Assembly (NCBI RefSeq): GCF_014212495.1
Contig: NZ_JACKZC010000001.1
Location: forward strand, 606,351-670,350
Reading direction: 5' to 3'
Source: Pontibacter sp. Tf4
GTDB taxonomy: Bacteria; Bacteroidota; Bacteroidia; Cytophagales; Hymenobacteraceae
Length of the DNA: 64,000 bases
The number at the start of each line of letters is the position of its first letter. The stretch's first letter is position 1. Made by a program: the position numbers and the translations under genes. Of this stretch, positions 44,621-52,363 are shown in pieces. The notes below the pieces were generated by a model, which was not told the DNA's origin, ran no database searches, and was given only the letters and a program-made list of their open reading frames with translations.

Positions 44621-45250
44621 ATGCCCTTACTCCGATTCCTGATTCGCCTGCTCCCCTGGATTTTAATTATAGTGGCGGGTATCTTTATCTGGCGCAGCTT
44701 TAAGGATTTTTTCGGTGCTGAGGAAGAAACGCCTGCTGTAACCGTAAACTATAACACCATCCTGACATCGGTGGAAGAGCTGGGCAAAATGGAACTGGTG
44801 CGCTACAATTTTAAGGATGTAGTGGAATATGAGAAGGAAGTATCGCGGTACATCCCCAACTCTAAAGTGGTGCTGATTGTGGCCGGTGAGGCCGTAGGCT
44901 GCGTGGACTTTACCAAAATAGAGCCCGGCGACATTGTGTTTGAGGGCGACTCTACTGTACAAATTGCGCTGCCGGAGCCGGAACTATGCTACTATAAAAT
45001 AGACCATAGTCAGTCCAAGGTTTTCAGCAAGGAGAATACTTATTTCCAGGATGCAGAGCTGGTGGAAGAAAGCTTTAAATACGCCGAGAACAACGTAAAA
45101 CGCGCCGCCCTGAACTCCGGTATTCTGCGCCAGACACAGGTAAATGCCGAGAAAATTCTGAAACCGATGCTGGAAGAAATTACCGGCAAGCGCGTGGTGC
45201 TGGTACCGCAGCGGCGCATCCAAAACCCGGAACGGCCCCGCAAACTATAG
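44621..45250 (+). CDS. DUF4230 protein
   Basis: The 209-residue protein has an N-terminal membrane anchor (RFLIRLLPWILIIVAGIFIW) and a DUF4230 domain (VEELGKMELVRYNFKDVVEYE, VLIVAGEAVGCVDFTKI, VQIALPEPELCYYKIDHSQS, a helix with AELVEESFKYAENN). The function is unknown, probably envelope-linked. The stop TAG is part of the palindrome AAACTATAGTTT at 45242-45253, and the opposite-strand gene ends in the same palindrome. Confidence 0.88.
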   Translation: MPLLRFLIRLLPWILIIVAGIFIWRSFKDFFGAEEETPAVTVNYNTILTSVEELGKMELVRYNFKDVVEYEKEVSRYIPNSKVVLIVAGEAVGCVDFTKIEPGDIVFEGDSTVQIALPEPELCYYKIDHSQSKVFSKENTYFQDAELVEESFKYAENNVKRAALNSGILRQTQVNAEKILKPMLEEITGKRVVLVPQRRIQNPERPRKL

Positions 45251-45490
45251 TTTAACTGTCTTTACTTTTTGTTTACGGCCAATGAGCAGGTAAAGTATAG
45301 CGCCAAGTACAGGCACGAAAATGATCGTTACCAGCCAGATAAGTTTGGTAATGCTGTCAGTAAAGTTGCTACGGAGCAGGTCTATCAGAGCGCCAAGCCA
45401 TAAACCGAAGGGTACAGCAAAAAAGAGAAGGATGAAAAGCAGTTCCTGCGCAGCTAATCCTCCGATAAAAAGTAAAGTTGTTTCAGGCAT
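45245..45490 (-). CDS. PLDc_N domain membrane protein
   Basis: The 81-residue product has two membrane segments and the PLDc_N signature near its end (LIWLVTIIFVPVLGAILYLLIGRKQK). This domain is the N-terminal part of cardiolipin synthases and also occurs alone in small envelope proteins. Its stop TAG is the reverse-strand half of the AAACTATAGTTT palindrome used by the convergent DUF4230 gene, so the two overlap by 6 bp. Function unknown. Confidence 0.8.
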   Translation of the reverse strand: MPETTLLFIGGLAAQELLFILLFFAVPFGLWLGALIDLLRSNFTDSITKLIWLVTIIFVPVLGAILYLLIGRKQKVKTVKL

Positions 45491-45548
45491 GTAGATTGGG
45501 TTTAGAATTATTAAAGCTTAGGTTTAGTTGACCTTATATTAACATTGA

Positions 45549-46322
45549 CTATTTTTTGACGAACCACCTGTACTTGGGAGCTGTTTCAAAATCTTCAATT
45601 TTTAAAATCCCTTTTCTCATAGCAAGATAGATGTCTTTATTTTCAAAATGGATTGAGGAAGGATACAACATTCCCCAATAAAAAGGCGATTTTAGTATTT
45701 CTTCAATTTCTAAATTAGAATTTAACCTTAGAATGTACTGGCTAGTGATTATAATCGGTTGATTATCCTTTTTTGCAATCAGAGCAGGTGTTTCTGAAAG
45801 CTTTGAAAGTGTCTTGTACTTCCAGATGCCATCTCCTTTAAAAATTTCAATGATCTGTCCGGTTTGACTACCTAAATGTGCAAGCCCTTCTATTGCATAC
45901 ACTTTTGAATCCAATTCAAAAATTTCTTTAATTCTTAAAAACCGTCCAATTATATAGGTGGTTAAACCATCATCAGAAACAAATAAAAGGCCTCCTCCAA
46001 ACTCTCCACGGTTCAGCCCAACTAAGTATCCTCCCTCAACACTCTTTACAAAACGATTACCCTTGATTTCTTCTAAGTGTTTTTCGATAAATTCCTGTGT
46101 AAATGGTAGATTATCTCCTTTTTCAGGTTTGAAATCGTTTTCCTCAATTAATATTTTGTTTCCCTTCTTGACGAAAGTCCAGTTATTTGATGATTGATTT
46201 GCAGAATAAAGCCTTTCGCCAGTTGGTAATGAATCTTGTTTCCAAGCCGACAAATCTATTGTTTGAGATTTTGAGCTATAAGCAAGTGAAATAAATAGAA
46301 CAAAAGTTAAAATAGTTCTCAT
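45549..46322 (-). CDS. AT-rich hypothetical secreted protein (orphan)
   Basis: The 257-residue protein has a signal peptide (MRTILTFVLFISLAYSSKS). The mature part is beta-rich with repeated short strands (GGYLVGLNRGEFGGGLLFVS, SKVYAIEGLAHLG), similar to a WD/beta-propeller-like secreted protein, but I do not recognise a family. Base composition is clearly more AT-rich than in neighbours and the CTATAG palindrome is absent, so recent transfer is likely. Confidence 0.6.
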   Translation of the reverse strand: MRTILTFVLFISLAYSSKSQTIDLSAWKQDSLPTGERLYSANQSSNNWTFVKKGNKILIEENDFKPEKGDNLPFTQEFIEKHLEEIKGNRFVKSVEGGYLVGLNRGEFGGGLLFVSDDGLTTYIIGRFLRIKEIFELDSKVYAIEGLAHLGSQTGQIIEIFKGDGIWKYKTLSKLSETPALIAKKDNQPIIITSQYILRLNSNLEIEEILKSPFYWGMLYPSSIHFENKDIYLAMRKGILKIEDFETAPKYRWFVKK

Positions 46323-46451
46323 AGTTTAACTGGTATAACCAAAAATATACACTCAGCTACATTATAGCTATAGTTGTGTAAGCTCAAAAGTGATTACAAT
46401 ATACGCCTTAGCTAATATATAACTTTTTCTCGAATAAATTCAGCTATCTGC

Positions 46452-46934
46452 TCATTCCTTCTCCAGACCCTTCAGCGCATCCTGCACCAGGTCGTTCTCA
46501 TAACCTTTGCTAAGCAGGTAATAACTGAGCTTTTGCCGGCGGGTGAAGGGGTTTTTCTCTTTTTCGGTGGTGTTCTTTTTCTCGAGCAGGGTGAGCAGGT
46601 TCTGTTCGTATAGTTCGGGGTCAATCTCTTTCATGCCTTGCTTAATGCAGTAATCGGAAATGCCTTTTGCTTTTAAACCCTGCATAATCTTGCGGCGTCC
46701 CCACTTTTTTAAGCCATACTTGCCACGAACATAGCTTTGGGCATAGCGCTCTTCGTCAATCAGTTTCTCCTGGCTCAGGCGTACAATCAGCTCTTCCACA
46801 TCGTCGGGCTCCAGGCCGTAACTATAGAGTTTGTCGCGCACTTCCTGCTGGGTGCGGTCCTGGTATGCGCAATACGAAGCAGCCTTGATCAGCGCTTCTT
46901 TCGGGGTGTAGGTTTTCTGTTTTTTCTTCTCCAA
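46452..46934 (-). CDS. recX: RecX-like regulator of recombination
   Basis: The 160-residue protein is mostly helical, with the three tandem RecX repeats visible as YCAYQDRTQQEVRDKLYSYG, EELIVRLSQEKLIDEERYAQ with YVRGKYGLKKWGRRKIMQGL, and RQKLSYYLLSKGYENDLVQDAL. RecX inhibits and modulates RecA filaments. recA is not in the window. An exact AACTATAGTT overlaps its 5' flank at 46934-46943. Confidence 0.88.
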   Translation of the reverse strand: MEKKKQKTYTPKEALIKAASYCAYQDRTQQEVRDKLYSYGLEPDDVEELIVRLSQEKLIDEERYAQSYVRGKYGLKKWGRRKIMQGLKAKGISDYCIKQGMKEIDPELYEQNLLTLLEKKNTTEKEKNPFTRRQKLSYYLLSKGYENDLVQDALKGLEKE

Positions 46935-46969
46935 ACTATAGTTCGTTTACTCAACTATAAACATACGGC

Positions 46970-47130
46970 AAAGTTAAAGAGTTTGGGAGTTAGAGAGTTT
47001 AGGAGTTGTAAAAGTTAGAAAGTTTGGAAGTTAGAAATCCTGCAAATCCTTAAATCCTGTAAATCTTGATTCAGACAATCCAACCATTCAACAATCAACA
47101 ATCAGCAACCAACAATCAGTTACCTTTGCT
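46970..47130. repeat. Long dispersed repeat, left copy (inverted against 52099-52312)
   Basis: The words GAGTTTAGGAGTT, AAAAGTTAGAAAGTTTGGAAG, AGAAATCCTGCAAATCC, GTAAATCTTGATTCAGACAA and finally CAACAATCAGTTACCTTTG occur in this order. All recur, reverse-complemented and in the same order, in the copy at 52099-52312. The TACCTTTG at 47121-47128 looks like a -7 box for the EamA gene. Confidence 0.75.
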
Positions 47131-47150
47131 GCGCTAAACTATAGGTGCTT

Positions 47151-48014
47151 ATGTTTTCGAAGGGTGTGCAGTACATGTTGCTATCGACGCTGTTTTTTGC
47201 GCTGATGAACGTTTGCATTAAGCTGGTTCCGCATATTCCGGCCGTAGAGATCATTTTCTTTCGTTCGGTTATCTCTGTGGTAATGAGCTATATGGTGTTG
47301 CGTAGGCAGCAGGTAAACATCTGGGGCACCCATAAAGGCCTGCTGATAACAAGGGGTATAACCGGGGCTGTTGCGCTTGTGCTATACTTTACAACCCTGC
47401 AGAATATTCCGTTGGCCACGGCCGTAACCATACAATACCTTTCCCCGATCTTTACCACTATACTGGGCATTTTTATAGTGAAGGAAAAAGTAAAGCCTTG
47501 GCAGTGGGTCTTCTTCCTCGTGTCGTTTGCCGGTATCCTGGTTATTGAGGGCGTAGATGTGCGTATTTCGCCGTTTTACCTGATGATAGGCGTAGCAGGC
47601 GCGGCTATTTCCGGTATTTCCTATAACATTATCCGTAAGCTGAATACCCGTGAGCACCCGCTGGTAATTGTGTTCTACTTTCCGATGGTGGCGCTGCCTT
47701 TTTCAGGAATCTATAGTTTGTTTGAATGGGTGCCACCTGCCGGCTGGGACTGGGCCATTTTGTTGCTGGTTGGTGTTTTTACGCAGCTGGCGCAGTATTA
47801 CATGACCATGTCGTACCAGTCCGAAGAGCTTTCGAAAGTTGCGCACCTGAACTACATTGGCATTTTTTACGCACTGGTGCTGGGCTTTATTATGTTTGAT
47901 GAGAGCTTTACGTTTGGCTCCTATGCCGGTATGGCGCTGGTGTTGCTGGGCGTTATCCTGAACATCCGGTACAAAAGCAAACTGGCTAAAACAACTGAAG
48001 CAGAGACCTCCTGA
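47151..48014 (+). CDS. EamA/DMT-superfamily transporter
   Basis: The product of about 287 residues has ten membrane segments in two EamA repeats (ALMNVCIKLVPHIPAVEIIFF at the start of the first, SYNIIRKLNTREHPLVIVFYF at the second). DMT permeases export metabolites or take up small solutes; the substrate is unknown. The ATG at 47151 is preferred over GTG at 47145. Its upstream region is near-identical (inverted) to that of the other EamA gene at 51128-52078. It is monocistronic. Confidence 0.9.
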   Translation: MFSKGVQYMLLSTLFFALMNVCIKLVPHIPAVEIIFFRSVISVVMSYMVLRRQQVNIWGTHKGLLITRGITGAVALVLYFTTLQNIPLATAVTIQYLSPIFTTILGIFIVKEKVKPWQWVFFLVSFAGILVIEGVDVRISPFYLMIGVAGAAISGISYNIIRKLNTREHPLVIVFYFPMVALPFSGIYSLFEWVPPAGWDWAILLLVGVFTQLAQYYMTMSYQSEELSKVAHLNYIGIFYALVLGFIMFDESFTFGSYAGMALVLLGVILNIRYKSKLAKTTEAETS

Positions 48015-48116
48015 AAATAAAACAGGTATAAAAACAAGACAAACTATAAACGAAACGTATAATATGTAACGTTAGCTATATATATTGCATATAAGGCAAA
48101 AGCTAACCCAACTTGC

Positions 48117-50711
48117 ATGCGCTTCACCTGGTTATTGTTCCTGCTTTTAGTTCTGCCACTGTTCTGCCTGGGAGGTACCCTGCGCGGTCGCCTTACCGAT
48201 GAAAATGGCCAGGGCCTGCCGTTCGCCAGCATCTACATAAAAGAAACCAGCAGTGGCACCGCCACCAACGAGAACGGCTACTACCAGCTCCAGCTCGACT
48301 CGGGCACTTATACCATAGAGTTTAAATACGTGGGCTACAAGGCTAAAACCGAAGTTGTAAAAATAAACGGCCACCCCGTAGAACTGAATGTACAGTTACT
48401 GCCCGAAGTACTGAACCTGCAGGAAGTGGTGGTGCGCGCCTCCGACGAAGACCCTGCCTACCCCATTATGCGCAACGCCATTCGCCTGCGCAAATACCAC
48501 CTGAACGAAGCCCTTGCCTGGAGTGCCCGCGTGTACATGAAAAGTGTGGCCCGCATGGATAAAGTACCAAGCAAAGTGCTGGGCATACGGGTAGTAGATG
48601 TAGATACGGGCATTGTGTACCTGTCAGAATCGGTGTCGCAGTTGCATGTAAAGCAGCCCAATAAAATTAACGAGCGGCTGATCTCCTCGCGGGTGAGCGG
48701 GCAGAAAAAAGGCTTTACGTTTAACCAGGCATCGGAAATGAACGTGAGCTTTTATGAGAACCTGCTGAAGATAGACGGCCTGAGCGAGCGCGGTTTTGTG
48801 TCGCCGCTGGCCAACAATGCGCTGTTCTTTTACCGGTACCAGTATTTGGGCGATTTTGAAGAGAATGGCCGCATCATTAATAAAATAAAGGTGATACCGC
48901 GCCGCCGCAACGACCCTGTTTTTGAAGGAATTATTTACATTGTGGATGGCACCTGGCGCCTGCACAGCACCGATCTGAAGCTGACCAAGAATGCCGGGAT
49001 CGAGTTTGTGGATTTTATACGCGTGCGGCAGGTGTATGCGCCTGTGCTGGAGCACGTCTGGATGCCGGTATCGCAGAAATTTACGTTTGAGGCTGCCGGG
49101 CTGGGCTTTAAAGGGCGTGGCTATGTAACGGGCGTGTACTCCAACTATAAAGTGCAGGCCGCTTATAAAAAACCACCGGTTATAGAAGAAATTGCTCCCG
49201 AACCCGAAGAAGCTATAGTTGCCAGCAACCAGGCCGTTAAAACTGCTCCCAAACCAAAGTACAAGATCATAGAGCCCGAAAAAGCCGACCCTAACGAAAA
49301 GCCGATCCACAATGACAAGATCTTCAGCAAGGAGATTTTGGTAGTGGATAAGGATGCCAACAAACGCGACTCGCTGTACTGGGACAAGATACGGCCAACA
49401 CCACTTACCAGAGAAGAGTCCAAAGATTACCTGAAGAAAGATAGTCTCGAGATCATTAAGGAATCAAAAGTGTACCAGGATTCGCTGGACCGTATCCGGA
49501 ACAAGCCCACTTTTGGCAACCTGTTTTTGAGCGGCTACACTTACCGCAACAGCTACGAAGACAATTACCTGCGCTTCGACCCGGTCGTGAGCCCTACCAA
49601 TGGCAGCATTCTGCAGTACAACACCGTGGAAGGCCAGGTAGCCGATGTGAAAGTTACTTATGGCCGCCGTTTTGATGACCGCCGCCGCTACATTATTGAG
49701 CCAACCGTGCGCTATGGTTTTGCCAACGAAAAGCTGAATGCCAAACTACGGGCCGCCTATGTTTATAATACCACCACTAATAGTATTGTGCAGCTCGAAG
49801 GCGGCCGCTATGTGAACCAGATCAACAGTATCGACCCGATAGCGCCCTTCATTAACACGCTGTACACGCTGGTGGCCGAGCGGAACTACATGAAACTATA
49901 CCAGCGCGACTTTATACGGCTGGCCCACCGCGGCGAGCTCAGGAACGGCCTGCAACTGACAGCCAACCTGGAGTATGCCCACCGTATGCCCTTGCAGAAC
50001 AGTACCTTCTATTCGTTCAGAGACAAAGGCCCAGAAGGTGAAAGCCGTTTCACCTCTAACGTACCCGAGAATGCTGAACTGGCAAATACGGCGTTCAACC
50101 CGCACCAGGTGCTGATGGCTTCGTTCAGCTTAAGTATAAAACCGGGACAGCGCTACATAACCCGCCCGGACCAGAAAATTAACCTCGACTCTAAATACCC
50201 AACTATAAGCCTGGCCTACCGCACCGGCATAAAAGCCTTTGGCGGCGATGTGCAGTACAATACCGCCGCACTGCGCATCAGCGATGAACTGAAACTTGGC
50301 CTGCTGGGTGCCAGCAACTATAGTTTGACCGGCGGCGTGTTCTGGAACAAAGAGGAAATGACCCTGATGGATTACCGCCACTTTAACGGCAACCGCACCA
50401 TTTTTGCCGGTGCCTACGAGGGGTTCCAGTTACTCGACTACTATAAGTACAGCACCAACAACAATTACCTCGAGGCGCACTACGGGCATCACTTCAATGG
50501 CTTTATTTTTAACAAGATACCGCTCTTCCGGAAGCTGAAACTACAGGAAGTGGTCAGTCTGAATTACCTGAACACACAACAGTCGGGCAATTACCTGGAA
50601 CTGGGCGTGGGTATCGAGCACATCTTTAAATTTCTGCGGGTAGATTTTGTGACCTCGTTCCAGGAAGGGCAGAAGGCGCGTACCGGGCTGGTGGTTGGCT
50701 TTGGGTTTTAG
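48117..50711 (+). CDS. DUF5686 outer-membrane protein with carboxypeptidase-regulatory N-domain
   Basis: The 864-residue product has a signal peptide (RFTWLLFLLLVLPLFCLGG), then a carboxypeptidase regulatory-like domain (GRLTDENGQGLPFASIYIKE, about 24-110). The DUF5686 region (RNAIRLRKYHLNEALAWSA, VFEGIIYIVDGTWRLHSTDL) leads into a C-terminal barrel ending in GLVVGFGF. Such proteins are outer-membrane, of unknown function, and common in Bacteroidota. It is probably cotranscribed with nothing upstream (100-bp gap after the EamA gene). Confidence 0.88.
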   Translation: MRFTWLLFLLLVLPLFCLGGTLRGRLTDENGQGLPFASIYIKETSSGTATNENGYYQLQLDSGTYTIEFKYVGYKAKTEVVKINGHPVELNVQLLPEVLNLQEVVVRASDEDPAYPIMRNAIRLRKYHLNEALAWSARVYMKSVARMDKVPSKVLGIRVVDVDTGIVYLSESVSQLHVKQPNKINERLISSRVSGQKKGFTFNQASEMNVSFYENLLKIDGLSERGFVSPLANNALFFYRYQYLGDFEENGRIINKIKVIPRRRNDPVFEGIIYIVDGTWRLHSTDLKLTKNAGIEFVDFIRVRQVYAPVLEHVWMPVSQKFTFEAAGLGFKGRGYVTGVYSNYKVQAAYKKPPVIEEIAPEPEEAIVASNQAVKTAPKPKYKIIEPEKADPNEKPIHNDKIFSKEILVVDKDANKRDSLYWDKIRPTPLTREESKDYLKKDSLEIIKESKVYQDSLDRIRNKPTFGNLFLSGYTYRNSYEDNYLRFDPVVSPTNGSILQYNTVEGQVADVKVTYGRRFDDRRRYIIEPTVRYGFANEKLNAKLRAAYVYNTTTNSIVQLEGGRYVNQINSIDPIAPFINTLYTLVAERNYMKLYQRDFIRLAHRGELRNGLQLTANLEYAHRMPLQNSTFYSFRDKGPEGESRFTSNVPENAELANTAFNPHQVLMASFSLSIKPGQRYITRPDQKINLDSKYPTISLAYRTGIKAFGGDVQYNTAALRISDELKLGLLGASNYSLTGGVFWNKEEMTLMDYRHFNGNRTIFAGAYEGFQLLDYYKYSTNNNYLEAHYGHHFNGFIFNKIPLFRKLKLQEVVSLNYLNTQQSGNYLELGVGIEHIFKFLRVDFVTSFQEGQKARTGLVVGFGF

Positions 50712-50780
50712 CTATAGTTGCAGATAACTAATTGAGACCGAACGCCGTTAAAAAAAGCCTGAATTAAAGCATGAACCACG

Positions 50781-51077
50781 ATGAAAACGAAACTATCGAT
50801 ACTTAAAACAGGAGTTGCCGTAGCTTTTGCAGCTATAGTTGGCGTTGGGTGCGGCAATAAGCCGGAACCCGGCGATACAGGAACTGCCGATGCTATTGCC
50901 GAAGATCCTGAAGTTACCAACCTGTCAGAGCCACGGCCTGCCCCGATCGGCGACACAGCTGTTACCGGCGAACAGGCCGACCAGTTTGGCAACCTGCCAC
51001 CTAACGTAGACACCGCCGCCCGACAGATGGAAAAACTGGACAAACAGAAAGAACGAGAAGGAGGTCAGCAGCAATAA
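50781..51077 (+). CDS. Small hypothetical lipoprotein
   Basis: The 98-residue protein starts MKTKLSILKTGVAVAFAAIV and has a lipobox at VGVGCGNKP. The mature part is acidic, low in structure and rich in Asp/Glu/Pro, ending KLDKQKEREGGQQQ. I do not recognise a family. A CTATAG palindrome encodes AIVG within the signal peptide. Followed by a strong bidirectional terminator. Confidence 0.55.
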   Translation: MKTKLSILKTGVAVAFAAIVGVGCGNKPEPGDTGTADAIAEDPEVTNLSEPRPAPIGDTAVTGEQADQFGNLPPNVDTAARQMEKLDKQKEREGGQQQ

Positions 51078-51093
51078 TTTTGTTGAGAACCAT

Positions 51094-51127
51094 AAAAAAG
51101 GCCCTGCTTAAACGGCGGGGCCTTTTG
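51094..51127. terminator. Bidirectional terminator
   Basis: AAAAGGCCC and GGGCCTTTT arms, flanked by A- and T-runs, lie between the convergent lipoprotein and RarD-like genes. Confidence 0.88.
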
Positions 51128-52078
51128 CTATTTTAGAGTGGTAGCTGCCGAAGTGGGTGGTACTGGCATGCCGTCTGCAGTTTTGCGCCGCTTCTTCAGG
51201 TTCAGGTTATAAATGATCACCGAAATAAAGATGAGCACATAGGCCGCCACTTTTACCGCTGTGGTTTCCTCGTTAAAGTATACAAAGGCAATCACAAAGT
51301 TCATGATCGGGTTAATGTACATCAGGATACCAATGGTGCCGGAGGTTAGCTCTTTTAAAGCAAACAGGTTCAGGAACAAGGGCAGCACCGTAAACAAAGC
51401 ACTCAGGATGCTTACGCTCAGGAAGAATTTTCCATCCAGGGCTATAGTTGCATCGCCTTTAAAGAAACTATAGAACGGCCCGATCAGCATAAATGCCAGC
51501 AACAACTGTAGCGTAAGCAGCACAATTTTATCATACGCCCGCAGAATACGCTGCGTGATCAGGTAAAACGCATAGCTCAGGGCAATCATCAGGCTGAACA
51601 AAAGGCTTGTCAGCTCTCCGGTACCGATCAGAATACAGCTGACAACACTCAGCCCGATGGCCAGCCATTGGTTGGGGCGCAGTTCTTCTTTCAGCAATAA
51701 AAAGCCCAGCACCGCAGTCAGGATAGGGCAGAGCAGGTACGAGAAAGAGCCCGTTTGTATGTTGATGTGATTTACGACGTAGATGAACGTAAGCCAGTTA
51801 GTGGTAAGCAGCAGCCCGCCCAGCAAGGTGTAAACTATAAACTGCCGCTTCTCTTTTGGTGCCGCATATTTTACCGTTTTAAGCGTTGCCTGTATGTTAC
51901 CCCTCCGGAAGAAAACTGAAATAAACAGCAGCAACCCCACCGACAGCGCTACCCGGAAGTACAGGATCAGCCCGCTCGGGTAATCGGCCAGCGCTTTTAG
52001 CGGGAAAGGAATAAATCCCCAGATCAGAAAGGCTGCAATGCCAGCCGCATAAAAGGGATTTGCTTTGATTGTTTTCAT
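51128..52078 (-). CDS. EamA family transporter, RarD-like
   Basis: The 316-residue protein has ten membrane segments. It has the RarD-like start FYAAGIAAFLIWGFIPFPLKAL, followed by YFRVALSVGLLL and the second EamA repeat LIALSYAFYLITQRILRAYD. RarD-like proteins belong to the drug/metabolite transporter superfamily; the substrate is unknown. The ATG at 52078 is 20 bp beyond a TACCTTTG box (52106-52099). Its upstream flank is an inverted near-copy of that of the EamA gene at 47151. Confidence 0.88.
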   Translation of the reverse strand: MKTIKANPFYAAGIAAFLIWGFIPFPLKALADYPSGLILYFRVALSVGLLLFISVFFRRGNIQATLKTVKYAAPKEKRQFIVYTLLGGLLLTTNWLTFIYVVNHINIQTGSFSYLLCPILTAVLGFLLLKEELRPNQWLAIGLSVVSCILIGTGELTSLLFSLMIALSYAFYLITQRILRAYDKIVLLTLQLLLAFMLIGPFYSFFKGDATIALDGKFFLSVSILSALFTVLPLFLNLFALKELTSGTIGILMYINPIMNFVIAFVYFNEETTAVKVAAYVLIFISVIIYNLNLKKRRKTADGMPVPPTSAATTLK

Positions 52079-52098
52079 GTTAAACTATAAAAAGAGCG

Positions 52099-52312
52099 CA
52101 AAGGTAACTGATTGTTGCTTGCTGATTGTTAATTGTTGTTTGGTTGAATTGTAAATTGCTAAATGGCTGCATGGTTAAATGGTTGGATTGTTGGGTTGTC
52201 TGAATCAAGATTTACAGAATTAAAGGATTTGCAGGATTTCTAACTTCCTAACTTCCAAACTTTCTAACTTTTACAATTCCTAAACTCTCTAACTCCTAAA
52301 CTCTTTAACTGA
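52099..52312. repeat. Long dispersed repeat, right copy (inverted)
   Basis: This is the reverse complement of the arrangement at 46970-47130, with an extra insertion of AACCATTTAGC-type words near 52145-52190. It includes the same AATCCTG...ATTCAGACAA core and the same CAATCAGTTACCTTTG end adjoining the RarD-like gene. Confidence 0.75.
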
Positions 52313-52363
52313 ATTAACTTATTTATCTCTTAACTTTCGGGCCTTAACGATAGTACCCTGTAT

